This document shows positions 8,405-17,215 of a stretch of DNA of 40,810 nt, in pieces (the first letter of the stretch is position 1; every line of letters begins with the position of its first letter). Source of the stretch: UBA6049 sp965662345 (GTDB taxonomy: Bacteria; Bacteroidota; Bacteroidia; Flavobacteriales_G; Salibacteraceae); assembly GCA_965662345.1 (NCBI GenBank), contig CBFIHE010000019.1, positions 1-40,810 of the forward strand, given 5' to 3'. The position numbers were made by a program, and so were the translations under genes. Under the pieces are notes generated by a model. The model did no database searches. It was not told where the DNA came from and saw nothing but the letters and a program-made list of their open reading frames with translations.

Positions 8405-9820
8405 TTATTCATTTCTGAATGTTGTTAGAAAAAGGCCTTGAAAGTACTGGTGAACGGGCACCAAAGCAGCGGCTAAGATGAAATTGATAGCATAAATAGG
8501 CAATAAATTTCCCGGGAAATAGAAACTCAAGAGAGGCTCTAACTCCAAGAAGAACAACTCAAATAGAAGAATAAAGAACAAAAAGATTCCGCCCTTAATC
8601 CAAATTGCGGGTAAGCGCTTTACTAAAGTCAAAAGCAACATAAAATACAGTGCTATTCCCCAAAGAATTAGGTATGATTGAGAGGTAAAGGCATCTGCAG
8701 CATTTAGTTTGGCTACTAATCCGTCTAACTCTTTTTCTCTGCCTTCACTCTTGAATGTTGCTTGATAGATATAATTGAATAATACTTCATCGTCTGCATT
8801 GAAATGGAGCAGCTGCAAGGATTTAACCTTCTCCAAATCGCGCATGATTTTATTCAAGTTATCCATAAACCCAATACTCGGAACATTATAGAATAAGGCC
8901 CGATGCCAAACAAGGGTGTCTTGTATTCCATTGGCATACTCATACGTAAAGTCATCTGTATTCAATAAAGAGGAATTCACATAGTCATCCACTTGGCTGA
9001 TTCTGTACAATCTTGTTTTCCCCCACTTCACTATTTTGTTTTGGAGCACCTTGGTTTGATAATCTTCCAAGGCAGCGTCTGCAGGCTCGTTTGAGAGAGA
9101 AAGAACGAATAGCGCGGTAGGTGTGGTGTAATTAGAGGCATACTCAGGTGCAAGCATCAAGCTATCCGGATCGGTAAAGAAGTCGTGCGTGAGCTGCTCC
9201 GCAAGCAATTTTTTAGTGTAGGCTATGTGAGAAATAAGCTCGTCTGTGGAGCGCATATCCAAATAAATGCTCAAGGCCGGATCTGGATTGGAAACCTTTA
9301 AGGCAGTGAGCATGGAATCATTTTGATTCTCATAACCAGCTAGCTCATCCAATACCGTAAAGTATGTTGATTGAGCAAGTGATTGCGTATAGTTGATTCC
9401 GTTTTGGCGCGTAATCACCTTAAACAGACTCAATACCACAAATACGTGAATGAGCAAGTCTAATCTGCGGTAGGCGGGTTTCTTGTCACTTAAAGTAATG
9501 AACACCACGTAAAGCAAGATACCCGCGGCAGACCCGCTTACAATGTAAAAGGCTTGAGAGGTAGGCAGAAAATGCTTTAGTAGAAAGATTAAACCCGTCC
9601 AAAGTCCTATGAATGCCAAAAACCCGACTACCCGTACCCAAAAAGAAGATTCCTTATTGGTGATAAAAAAGAACCTGAACTGATGGATAAGCAAAAACGG
9701 AAAGGAAATGAGTCCTAATGCATCCGCACCGGGCCAATGCATAAATTTAAAGGGCAACTCCAATAGCAGAATTCCCATGATACCGAGGGCCAAGCGCTGA
9801 CCTTTCAATGCTTTCCACAT
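8405..9820 (-). CDS. polytopic membrane protein with GldL-like KxMHWPGA motif
   Basis: A 471-residue protein. About five N-terminal helices lie within residues 10-136, a soluble region spans about 140-375, and three C-terminal helices lie within 385-456. The first helix pair holds KFMHWPGA (residues 25-32), resembling the K-x-x-HWPGA signature in the N-terminus of the gliding/T9SS motor protein GldL and other Bacteroidetes membrane proteins. The rest does not look like GldL. The C-terminal module (FLFFILLFELFFLELEPLL ... LVPVHQYFQG) is shared with the short gene downstream. I do not recognise the family and assign no function. The divergence from its downstream neighbour is only a single stop codon. 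Confidence 0.75.
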   Translation of the reverse strand: MWKALKGQRLALGIMGILLLELPFKFMHWPGADALGLISFPFLLIHQFRFFFITNKESSFWVRVVGFLAFIGLWTGLIFLLKHFLPTSQAFYIVSGSAAGILLYVVFITLSDKKPAYRRLDLLIHVFVVLSLFKVITRQNGINYTQSLAQSTYFTVLDELAGYENQNDSMLTALKVSNPDPALSIYLDMRSTDELISHIAYTKKLLAEQLTHDFFTDPDSLMLAPEYASNYTTPTALFVLSLSNEPADAALEDYQTKVLQNKIVKWGKTRLYRISQVDDYVNSSLLNTDDFTYEYANGIQDTLVWHRALFYNVPSIGFMDNLNKIMRDLEKVKSLQLLHFNADDEVLFNYIYQATFKSEGREKELDGLVAKLNAADAFTSQSYLILWGIALYFMLLLTLVKRLPAIWIKGGIFLFFILLFELFFLELEPLLSFYFPGNLLPIYAINFILAAALVPVHQYFQGLFLTTFRNE

Positions 9821-9849
9821 GGCTGCAAGATAACGAAAGAGGCGTATAG

Positions 9850-11151
9850 CTATTCGTACTTCGCTTTGTACTTATTGTACAAATCTAGTTGCGGATTGGC
9901 CAATTCAATTTGCTCACCTTTAATGAAGGCGACTACTACACTGTTGGTGCGCATATCTAATGCATCGCCTTTAGAGATAAAAAGGGTGGCTTCTTGGCCG
10001 TTCTCAAGCGTTCCCACTCTATCTGAAATACCCAATAATTTGGCAGAGTTCCCAGAAATTGCCGCTACTGCATGTTCATAATCTAACCCGTAGGCAACGG
10101 CAGTTCCTGCTAAGAAAGGTAGGTTCCGTTGATTCATCACCTCCATATCACCTGAACCCATATCTAAGCAAAACAATATACCCGTATCCTGCAGCATTTT
10201 GGGGATTTTATACGGTAGATCTACTGGGTCTTCAGGACGAACCGGTAAACTGTGTAGTCTACGTAAAATCACTCCTATTTTTTGATCTTTCAGTGCCTCG
10301 GGTACCAAATATGCATCGTAGCCGCCCACTACAACCAAATGGGGAAAATCAAAATGTTGCTTGAAACGCGCCACTTGAATAAGCTCCTGGGCTCTGTTAG
10401 CATGAACGTAAAGTGTTTTAGAGCCAGTGAAAAGTCCACGCATAGCTTTCAAACGCAAGTTGATCGGTTCAGGAGCGGTGTCATTTGCGTAAGCCTTTGA
10501 TACCTCAAAAAACTCATAGATTGAGCGTATACGTTCATCGGCTTTATCATTTTTATCTAAAGGTTTGGGTTCTGCCCACCAACCTACGCCTTTAAACTGA
10601 CTTGGCCAATTCAAGTGAATACCTTCATCTTCTGTGTGTAGGGCATCTTCCCAATTCCAGCCGTCTAGTTCCATAATACTAGATGAACCCGATATAATTC
10701 CTCCACGAGGCGTAACCTGAGCCAAAAGAACTCCGTTAAACCGGATGGTAGGTGTAATTCTACTCTCTGTATTGTAGGCGATGGCTGTTCGCACATGCGG
10801 GTTGTATTCACCAACATCATCGTAATCTAAACTTGCTCGAACCGCATCAATCTCACGAAGACCCAGTGTTGTATTGGTGGCAATAAAACTGGGGTAAATG
10901 TGCTCGTTCTCTAATTGAATAACTGTATCGTATTCGCTACGGTCTATGCGCGCGCCCATTTGGTATTTGATGAAATCTATGTAGCCGTTTTTCAGAGACA
11001 ACGCCACATTCTCCATCTTCTCGCCATTGCCCAAGTGGGCTATTCCGCCAAGGATCAGCACATTTCTTGCATCGGAAGAAGGCGCAGGAACCTGAGCGAC
11101 CGCACCAAGGGCTACTAAACTTCCAATTATCAAACTAAAAAGTGCCTTCAT
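9850..11151 (-). CDS. secreted amidohydrolase-fold protein, apparently lacking the metal-binding HxH
   Basis: A 433-residue protein from ATG at 11151. I prefer this over the in-frame start at 11166 because it gives a clean signal peptide, MKALFSLIIGSLVALGAVAQ. The fold matches imidazolonepropionase-type amidohydrolases: a beta cap (ILGGIAHLGNGEKMENVALS), then IYPSFIATNTTLGLREIDA where active enzymes carry HxH after the strand, and a C-terminal GISDRVGTLENGQEATLFI. The HxH is replaced (ATNTTLG), so it may be catalytically inactive and partner the larger amidohydrolase. It overlaps that gene's end by 17 bases, pointing to coupled expression. Confidence 0.82.
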   Translation of the reverse strand: MKALFSLIIGSLVALGAVAQVPAPSSDARNVLILGGIAHLGNGEKMENVALSLKNGYIDFIKYQMGARIDRSEYDTVIQLENEHIYPSFIATNTTLGLREIDAVRASLDYDDVGEYNPHVRTAIAYNTESRITPTIRFNGVLLAQVTPRGGIISGSSSIMELDGWNWEDALHTEDEGIHLNWPSQFKGVGWWAEPKPLDKNDKADERIRSIYEFFEVSKAYANDTAPEPINLRLKAMRGLFTGSKTLYVHANRAQELIQVARFKQHFDFPHLVVVGGYDAYLVPEALKDQKIGVILRRLHSLPVRPEDPVDLPYKIPKMLQDTGILFCLDMGSGDMEVMNQRNLPFLAGTAVAYGLDYEHAVAAISGNSAKLLGISDRVGTLENGQEATLFISKGDALDMRTNSVVVAFIKGEQIELANPQLDLYNKYKAKYE

Positions 11152-14143
11152 CTTCTTCTGAATCACAGTGATATAATTTATGATCGTGCGGTACTACCTT
11201 CTTGGTAGAGGAACCTTTGGCTTTAGCATCCATCATTGCCTTTACCAATCGGTTGCGCTCCTTTTCCATGCGCTCCAACGTACGGTCATGATCGTCTCTA
11301 TCAAAATACTTTACCCCTTCAATCATGGTGAATTGTACCTTGCTATATACGCTTAGCGGGTGACCCGTCCACAGCACCAAATCAGCATCTTTTCCCCGGG
11401 TGATGCTGCCTGTTATGTGGTTGATATGCAACATGGTTGCTGGGTTAATGGTCACCATCTTTAGTGCATCTTCTTCACTAACTCCACCGTATTTAACGGT
11501 TTTGGCTGTTTCTTGATTGAGTCTTCTCCCCATCTCAGCATCATCTGAGTTGATGCCCGTAAGCACCCCTTGCTCGTTCAAAATAGCCGCATTGTATGGA
11601 ATGGCATCGTTTACTTCAAACTTGTAGGCCCACCAATCTGCAAAGGTGCTTCCCGCCACTCCGTGTTCGCGCATTTTATCTGCCAGCTTGTATCCTTCCA
11701 AAATGTGGGTGAATGTATTCACTCTAAAACCCATGCTATCTGCCACATGCATGAGCATGTTTACCTCGCTTTGCACGTAGCTATGACAAGAAATGAATCG
11801 GGCGCTATCCAAAATCTCTGCCAAGGCCTCCAATTCCAAATCTCTGCGCAAGGGAGGTGTTTCTTTTTTAAACAACTTGAATTTTGAGGCTTCTGCATCG
11901 GCTTTGCCTTGCGATGTTGCATATTCACGCGCTCGTAGGAAGTAATCGTAATACACTTGTTCAACGCCCATGCGCGTTTGAGGGAATCGTTCACGTTGAT
12001 TATCGCCCCAATTGCTTTGCTTTACATTTTCACCAAGAGCAAATTTTATAAAACCGGGAGCATCTTGGATTTTCATTTCCTCTGCTCCTCTTCCCCACTT
12101 CAATTTGATGATAGCAGATTGACCCCCGATTGGATTTGCAGACCCGTGCAACAAGTGAGCTGTGGTTACCCCACCTGCCAGCTGCCTGTAAATATTAATA
12201 TCTGTAGGGTTAACAACATCTCCAATACGCACTTCTGCGGAAGAAGCTTTTGTGCCCTCGTTCACTCCGCGTGAGATGGCAATATGCGAGTGTTCATCTA
12301 CTATACCAGGCGTAAGGTGCATGCCTTTACCGTTGATGTATTCTAAGTCTGGTGTTTGGGCAAGATTTGGGCCAACCTGCTCAATTTTCCCGTTTCTAAC
12401 AACCACATCACCAACGAATTTACCAGCAGAATCGCATGTCCATACGGTAGCGTTATTGATGAAATAGTCTTTTTGTTGAGGCTGTGTATCATAACCAAAG
12501 GCGGTATTGGGATACCAAGGAGCATTCATAACCAGTACGGTTTTCTTTTGCTCTCTCTCCTCTTCTTCTGGCTTTGATTCTTGGCGGATGGCACTCCAAA
12601 CGAGCCAATTACCCTGAGCGTCTTTTAGTCTCCCATCCCAAATCTTACCTTCAAAGTTCACTTTCCCCGTAAAACGAATGATTGCATCATTAGCATTCAC
12701 ATAAGCGAAACTCACCAAGTACTTATCTACTTCACCCGTAACGTTAAAGTCTTTGTTATCTCTTGTGAGTGTGCCTTTGATTTTGCCCTCTTTTACCGTT
12801 ACTCTCAAAGAACCGGTTTCACCGCTGATATTTAAATTGTATCGGGCAGAATACGGATTCTCTTTGGATTCTGCAAAAACACTAACCTCAGTGCCAATCC
12901 ATGTTTGAAGAATTGTACTGTTAGCGTGGAAAATTGATTTATCTGCTATGAAAAAAGCTGCACGTTTGCCGGGCTCTAATGTACCTATATAAGTTGCATT
13001 TGTCCATGTAGCCGGATTGGTGGTTAAACTGGCAAGCGCAACCTCTTCTGGCAGCCCAGCTTCAACGGCCTTACGCAGCTGCGGTAAAAACTGACTCGGT
13101 TTTTTCAGGTCCTTTGAGGTGAATGCAAAGTCATATCCAGCTTGATTTAGCAGTGCTCCATTTGCTGGTGCTAATTCCCAATGCTTCAAATCTGACAGCG
13201 TGGCATACATTGCCGTGTAGGGGTCGGCTACATCTAAAGCTTTGGGAAATGTTAGAGGTATGATGAGCTTTACATTTTCTGGACTGAGTAAATCTGCTAC
13301 CTGGTACGCATCGCTTTGCGCTTTTACGATAAAGGACTTATCAAATTCACGGCCGAGGCGCACCACTCTAGGAATATCTTGGGCAGATTTCACTTCAATG
13401 AACCAAGGCAACTCCTTTTGCTGAGACCATGCTTCTAGTGTAAGATTAACGTGGTCTGGTTGTGAAAGTGAAGCATACCATTGTGCATCATAGTGCGTTT
13501 GCCTAAGCAATGCCAGTACACCCATTAATGAAGAAGGGTACTGTTGCTTGCTGCTTCCTTTACTTAGCGAAAAATGGGCAGAGGGCGATTGGGTAATGAT
13601 GTTCTTATGGATAGATGTTTCGCCAAGACTCATCAATGTTCCCGTTCCGCGTGCTATACCATCTTGTTGATGTGTAAGTACTGCACCAAAACCCATTTTT
13701 TTAAGCTCTATGGCTTTCTTGGCATCAACACGCACGTGGTCGATGGCATTTACATCGCTTTTGATGGCTTCATTCCAACCGTACGCTCCTTTCACTGAAG
13801 TGGCATACCTAGGTCTATTCTCCTTCTTCTTCTTGGGGATGACAGGAAGCCCATAATCACTGTCTAAGTCAATAAACGCAGGATAGATGTATTTTCCTTT
13901 TAGGTCAATGACCACTTCATTTCCTGCAATGGGCTGAAGGCTTTGGCCAACATCTACAACCACTCCCTCTTTGATGCGCAGCGAGGCATTCTCTAGCCGG
14001 TTGCTAGGGGTAACTTGTATAACTGCATTGGTAAACAGGTAGGATGTGTTGCGTACATCATGCGTTCCATTTACAGGAAAATTATCTTGACTCAATGCCA
14101 AGTTTGAGAAGAGTAAACTAAGAAGGAAGAGAAGTTGACGCAT
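11135..14143 (-). CDS. large secreted amidohydrolase with degenerate N-terminal and intact C-terminal amidohydrolase domain
   Basis: A 1002-residue protein from ATG 14143 (signal MRQLLFLLSLLFSNLALSQ); the longer frame up to 14224 lacks support. Residues about 30-440 form one amidohydrolase-like half with the HxH position changed (IYPAFIDLDSDYGLP). Residues about 565-980 hold a second, intact half with HSHIA near 618-622, SCHSYVQSE near 785, THILEG near 811 and SDDAE near 868: the expected metal and catalytic residues. The substrate is unknown; imidazolonepropionase-type cyclic amides or peptides are typical. A -7 element TACATTTG (minus, 14171-14164) lies 20 bases before the ATG. The second amidohydrolase gene follows with overlap. 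Confidence 0.88.
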   Translation of the reverse strand: MRQLLFLLSLLFSNLALSQDNFPVNGTHDVRNTSYLFTNAVIQVTPSNRLENASLRIKEGVVVDVGQSLQPIAGNEVVIDLKGKYIYPAFIDLDSDYGLPVIPKKKKENRPRYATSVKGAYGWNEAIKSDVNAIDHVRVDAKKAIELKKMGFGAVLTHQQDGIARGTGTLMSLGETSIHKNIITQSPSAHFSLSKGSSKQQYPSSLMGVLALLRQTHYDAQWYASLSQPDHVNLTLEAWSQQKELPWFIEVKSAQDIPRVVRLGREFDKSFIVKAQSDAYQVADLLSPENVKLIIPLTFPKALDVADPYTAMYATLSDLKHWELAPANGALLNQAGYDFAFTSKDLKKPSQFLPQLRKAVEAGLPEEVALASLTTNPATWTNATYIGTLEPGKRAAFFIADKSIFHANSTILQTWIGTEVSVFAESKENPYSARYNLNISGETGSLRVTVKEGKIKGTLTRDNKDFNVTGEVDKYLVSFAYVNANDAIIRFTGKVNFEGKIWDGRLKDAQGNWLVWSAIRQESKPEEEEREQKKTVLVMNAPWYPNTAFGYDTQPQQKDYFINNATVWTCDSAGKFVGDVVVRNGKIEQVGPNLAQTPDLEYINGKGMHLTPGIVDEHSHIAISRGVNEGTKASSAEVRIGDVVNPTDINIYRQLAGGVTTAHLLHGSANPIGGQSAIIKLKWGRGAEEMKIQDAPGFIKFALGENVKQSNWGDNQRERFPQTRMGVEQVYYDYFLRAREYATSQGKADAEASKFKLFKKETPPLRRDLELEALAEILDSARFISCHSYVQSEVNMLMHVADSMGFRVNTFTHILEGYKLADKMREHGVAGSTFADWWAYKFEVNDAIPYNAAILNEQGVLTGINSDDAEMGRRLNQETAKTVKYGGVSEEDALKMVTINPATMLHINHITGSITRGKDADLVLWTGHPLSVYSKVQFTMIEGVKYFDRDDHDRTLERMEKERNRLVKAMMDAKAKGSSTKKVVPHDHKLYHCDSEEDEGTF

Positions 14144-14246
14144 ACCGAGTTTTAACACACTCACAAATGTAAGGTTTGCAGGTGAAGAAATTCGCTTTGG
14201 AAAGATAGCACAGTACTCCACCAATCGCAGGCCAGCCTCATGCGCA

Positions 14247-16628
14247 TTATTCTTTGGTAAACTTCAACCTTTCGCCCGTTTCTAGCTGCAGCAGGTACAA
14301 GCCGCTTTTAAGCCGGGCTACGTCTAAGGGTTCTCCCGGGTGAGCTTGGCCTGTTTGTACCAAACTGCCTTGCAGAGTGTAGATTTGATAGCGCACTGGA
14401 CCATGAAGCCTTGAAACCTGGATGGATGCCTGGGCAGGATTAGGAAATACCTTGAGATTCATCCTGGGCATTTCTTGCGTTTCGCTACTGGATAATGCCA
14501 CACCTGTACAACCTAAACTCCATGCTGGAAAATTTTGGTTGACAAACAGATTTTGCAGAATGGTTGCCTGACCTTTCAAATCGTTTACGGCATCAACCGC
14601 ACTATTTCCAGTGTTAAGGGCCAAGGAAATGGCAAAATCTAATTCGACAAAACTCCTGGATGAAATATCACCTAAATCGGCTACTTGTATTCCTTGTCTA
14701 TCTCCTGGAAGATTACCCATACTCGCTTCTGTATCGGGGTCTTGAGAGGCGGGGTTGCCCGTTGCGAAATAGTTTGGGTTGTTCAGAGAAGCAGGATAGC
14801 TTCCGTATAGCAACGAAACCCTTTGCTCATTTTGGAAATTAGGATTAAACGGTGGACCAATTGGCCAACTGGGTTTTGCATAAAAACCTATCATATCTTG
14901 ATTGAGAAATATACTGCCAAGTGCAGGGGGAGCTTGCCAAAATCCGTTTGGACCTGCGTCTGTATTGTCTCCGTTGTATACATAACCCATTTCCAAAAGC
15001 GTATCGCACCCCAAAAAATCATCTTGAGGAAAGCCCAGGTCAAAATCATAGCTAAGGCCTACTCGAACATTATTGAGAGTGCCGCTTCCCCTGTTCACAA
15101 TCCGATAGTTGGCAAATACTGTATGTTGAAGATGGGTTGAAGGGTCGTCAAAAGCGTAAAACATGGCATGAACTTCTGCATGTAGCGCTTGCGTTAAAGT
15201 TGAATCGCGATTGTTGGTCTCATTCGCAATAACGTATAATGTCTTATCCCCTCTGATTTGAGGGTAATCGCCTTGAGCAGGATTATAAACTCCATCTGCA
15301 TTGACATCAATAAACGGGGCAAGGCAGGTATTTTGCCCTACACTCACATCGCCATGCGCGGGCCAGCTTGAAATGGATTGCGGAACCACATAACCCGCAG
15401 CACCGAAATTGAGGATGTGATTGTCAATCTCTTGTTTTGTTACGCCATACACCCAGTGATTATGTTCAAAATCATAGTTTGTGGAATATGCACCCGATGC
15501 CCAAGGCAATCCGTTTTCATACCTGGAATAATCTCCGTGCGTAATCAACGTATCTCCTTGTACAACTGCTGCCAACCAGAGATCAAGTGAATGTACAAGC
15601 ATATGTGTATCAAGCATAAGACCCGAAGCTTGAGAAGACAAGGCTTCTTCTTGAGTCAAAAAACTTCCGTTAGGCAATAGAGAGAGGCTTAGCTCATTCA
15701 TATCGGGAGAAGGGTGTTCATAGTTTTGAATTCCCGTGTTGGCATAAGCGAATGATGAATTACCAGATACCACAACGTTATTCTGCCAACGATGAAGGAG
15801 GCCTCCCGCAAGAATGTGGTTCCGTTCATAGGTTGAGAAAACTTCTACATCTCCCGGAACATACCTGTAGACATTCCTATAGTCCTTTGCCCAAACAACT
15901 CCTGATGGTTCCATAACCACGGCATCTACATCCAATGCATATGACAGTGTGTTCCATTGATTTGCATGAAAAGAAAGGACTCCACCGGGTAGTGATGCAA
16001 CTACCAATTGAGAATCCACAACATCTAAAGATTGAATGAAAGAAGCATTTAAGCCAGCTGGAATGACCAAATCCTGGGGCAACCCATGCTTAAAGGCTAC
16101 CAATTCATTGGAATTGGCAATTCCTACCACTCCCGAGTAACCTCTTTCAACTACTCTGAACGGCCTTGAATCTACTTGAAGAATTCCTCCGGCATTCAGC
16201 GTATACATCCCCGTATTTCCGGCCAAGTAGAATTCTGAGTCTGAGCCCAAGGCTATATCAAAGGGAGTGAAACCGGGCAAAATGCTATCCAAATCTAGCG
16301 TTGCATAAACCGTGGAACCCGCGAGAAAGAACAATTCACCCGTGGCATCGGAAAAGGCTATGACCGAATCTTGATTACCAACGGCAACATGAGATGCCCT
16401 ACCCATAACTCCTTGGTCGGCATTAACTACTTGGTTGTAATCGTAGCGCAATAACCCTTGCGAAGAAGCAATCCATAAGAAGGAGTGGTTAGACCCAAAA
16501 TCATGTATTTCTATCTCCGTGCCGTTTGAAAGCCCTACGGATTTCCAACCATTTTGGGCAAAGAGTGTAGTTGAAAAGCCTGAAAAGAGCACAAGAGTTA
16601 GTGAAAGCTTGAGTAAATGATTAACCAT
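14247..16628 (-). CDS. T9SS type A cargo protein, possible N-terminal beta-propeller
   Basis: A 793-residue protein from ATG 16628 with signal peptide MVNHLLKLSLTLVLFSGFST and on to FAQ. The extended frame to 16769 would overlap the divergent promoter region and is rejected. Residues about 25-330 show repeated short beta segments typical of a propeller (for example LWIASSQGLLRYDYNQVV). The second half contains PAHGDVSVGQNTCLAPFIDV then DGVYNPAQGDYPQIRGD, a module common in Bacteroidetes surface proteins. The end is a type A sorting domain: LKVFPNPAQASIQVSRL ... SGLYLLQLETGERLKFTKE. It is therefore predicted to be exported by T9SS and attached to or released from the surface. Function unknown. 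Confidence 0.85.
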   Translation of the reverse strand: MVNHLLKLSLTLVLFSGFSTTLFAQNGWKSVGLSNGTEIEIHDFGSNHSFLWIASSQGLLRYDYNQVVNADQGVMGRASHVAVGNQDSVIAFSDATGELFFLAGSTVYATLDLDSILPGFTPFDIALGSDSEFYLAGNTGMYTLNAGGILQVDSRPFRVVERGYSGVVGIANSNELVAFKHGLPQDLVIPAGLNASFIQSLDVVDSQLVVASLPGGVLSFHANQWNTLSYALDVDAVVMEPSGVVWAKDYRNVYRYVPGDVEVFSTYERNHILAGGLLHRWQNNVVVSGNSSFAYANTGIQNYEHPSPDMNELSLSLLPNGSFLTQEEALSSQASGLMLDTHMLVHSLDLWLAAVVQGDTLITHGDYSRYENGLPWASGAYSTNYDFEHNHWVYGVTKQEIDNHILNFGAAGYVVPQSISSWPAHGDVSVGQNTCLAPFIDVNADGVYNPAQGDYPQIRGDKTLYVIANETNNRDSTLTQALHAEVHAMFYAFDDPSTHLQHTVFANYRIVNRGSGTLNNVRVGLSYDFDLGFPQDDFLGCDTLLEMGYVYNGDNTDAGPNGFWQAPPALGSIFLNQDMIGFYAKPSWPIGPPFNPNFQNEQRVSLLYGSYPASLNNPNYFATGNPASQDPDTEASMGNLPGDRQGIQVADLGDISSRSFVELDFAISLALNTGNSAVDAVNDLKGQATILQNLFVNQNFPAWSLGCTGVALSSSETQEMPRMNLKVFPNPAQASIQVSRLHGPVRYQIYTLQGSLVQTGQAHPGEPLDVARLKSGLYLLQLETGERLKFTKE

Positions 16629-16783
16629 AATTGTGAGTTTAGTAGCACCAAAATCAAAAAAACAGTAGGATAATTGCCACCTAACTTTAGAGAACGGTAC
16701 TGTTTTAAAAGAAAACGTTTGGGTAGAAGAACAAAAGGTAAAATCCTGCGGTTTCCATACTTTTGCCAACTAATTCAATCAAT

Positions 16784-17215
16784 ATGTACGAAATCGTAAA
16801 AACAAGTCATTACACGCTAATGATTTTACTCTTGGTCATCCTACTCTACACCGTTGGCCGTTCTATTTTATTAAAGTCTAAAGGAATGCCCTTTGGCAAT
16901 ACAGAAGAAAAGCTCACACTTATCTCGCTTATTTTAGCTCATACTCAGCTTCTCTTAGGCTTTGTATTGTATTTCACTGGCCCTTGGTTTGGCCAATTGA
17001 ACAACATGGGTGAAATCATGAAAGACAGCTACCAACGCTTAATGGTTGTGGAACACCCTACTACAATGATTGTGGCCATTGTACTGCTTACAATAGGTCG
17101 TGCTCAAATAAAACGCCTTACAAATAGTGATGCGCGCTTTAAGAAAGTTTTCATCTTCTTTGGTTTGGCTCTTCTACTTATCATTTTGCGCATTCCTTGG
17201 CAGTATATTAGCTAA
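16784..17215 (+). CDS. four-helix membrane protein, cytochrome b-like
   Basis: A 143-residue integral membrane protein from ATG 16784; the longer frame from 16763 would start inside the -7 element TACTTTTG (16758-16765). Four hydrophobic helices lie at about 11-27, 44-64, 93-108 and 121-138. His9, His53 and His91 sit at or near helix ends and could ligate heme; members of this family are sometimes labelled cytochrome B, but no heme motif proves it. The stop overlaps the hflX ATG by one base (TAATG), so the two genes are coupled. Confidence 0.8.
   Translation: MYEIVKTSHYTLMILLLVILLYTVGRSILLKSKGMPFGNTEEKLTLISLILAHTQLLLGFVLYFTGPWFGQLNNMGEIMKDSYQRLMVVEHPTTMIVAIVLLTIGRAQIKRLTNSDARFKKVFIFFGLALLLIILRIPWQYIS

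Noticed and set aside
7877..9820. One readthrough gene across the TAA at 8405-8407
   Set aside because: The first protein already ends in its own complete C-terminal module, so the stop is natural.
11570..12577. Several plus-strand frames inside the amidohydrolase gene
   Set aside because: They are shadows with no domain, signal or ribosome-site support.
14144..14224. N-terminal extension of the large amidohydrolase
   Set aside because: It contains the -7 element TACATTTG, and the internal ATG gives a clean signal peptide.
16629..16769. N-terminal extension of the T9SS cargo protein
   Set aside because: It would cover the divergent promoter region; a proper signal peptide starts at 16628.
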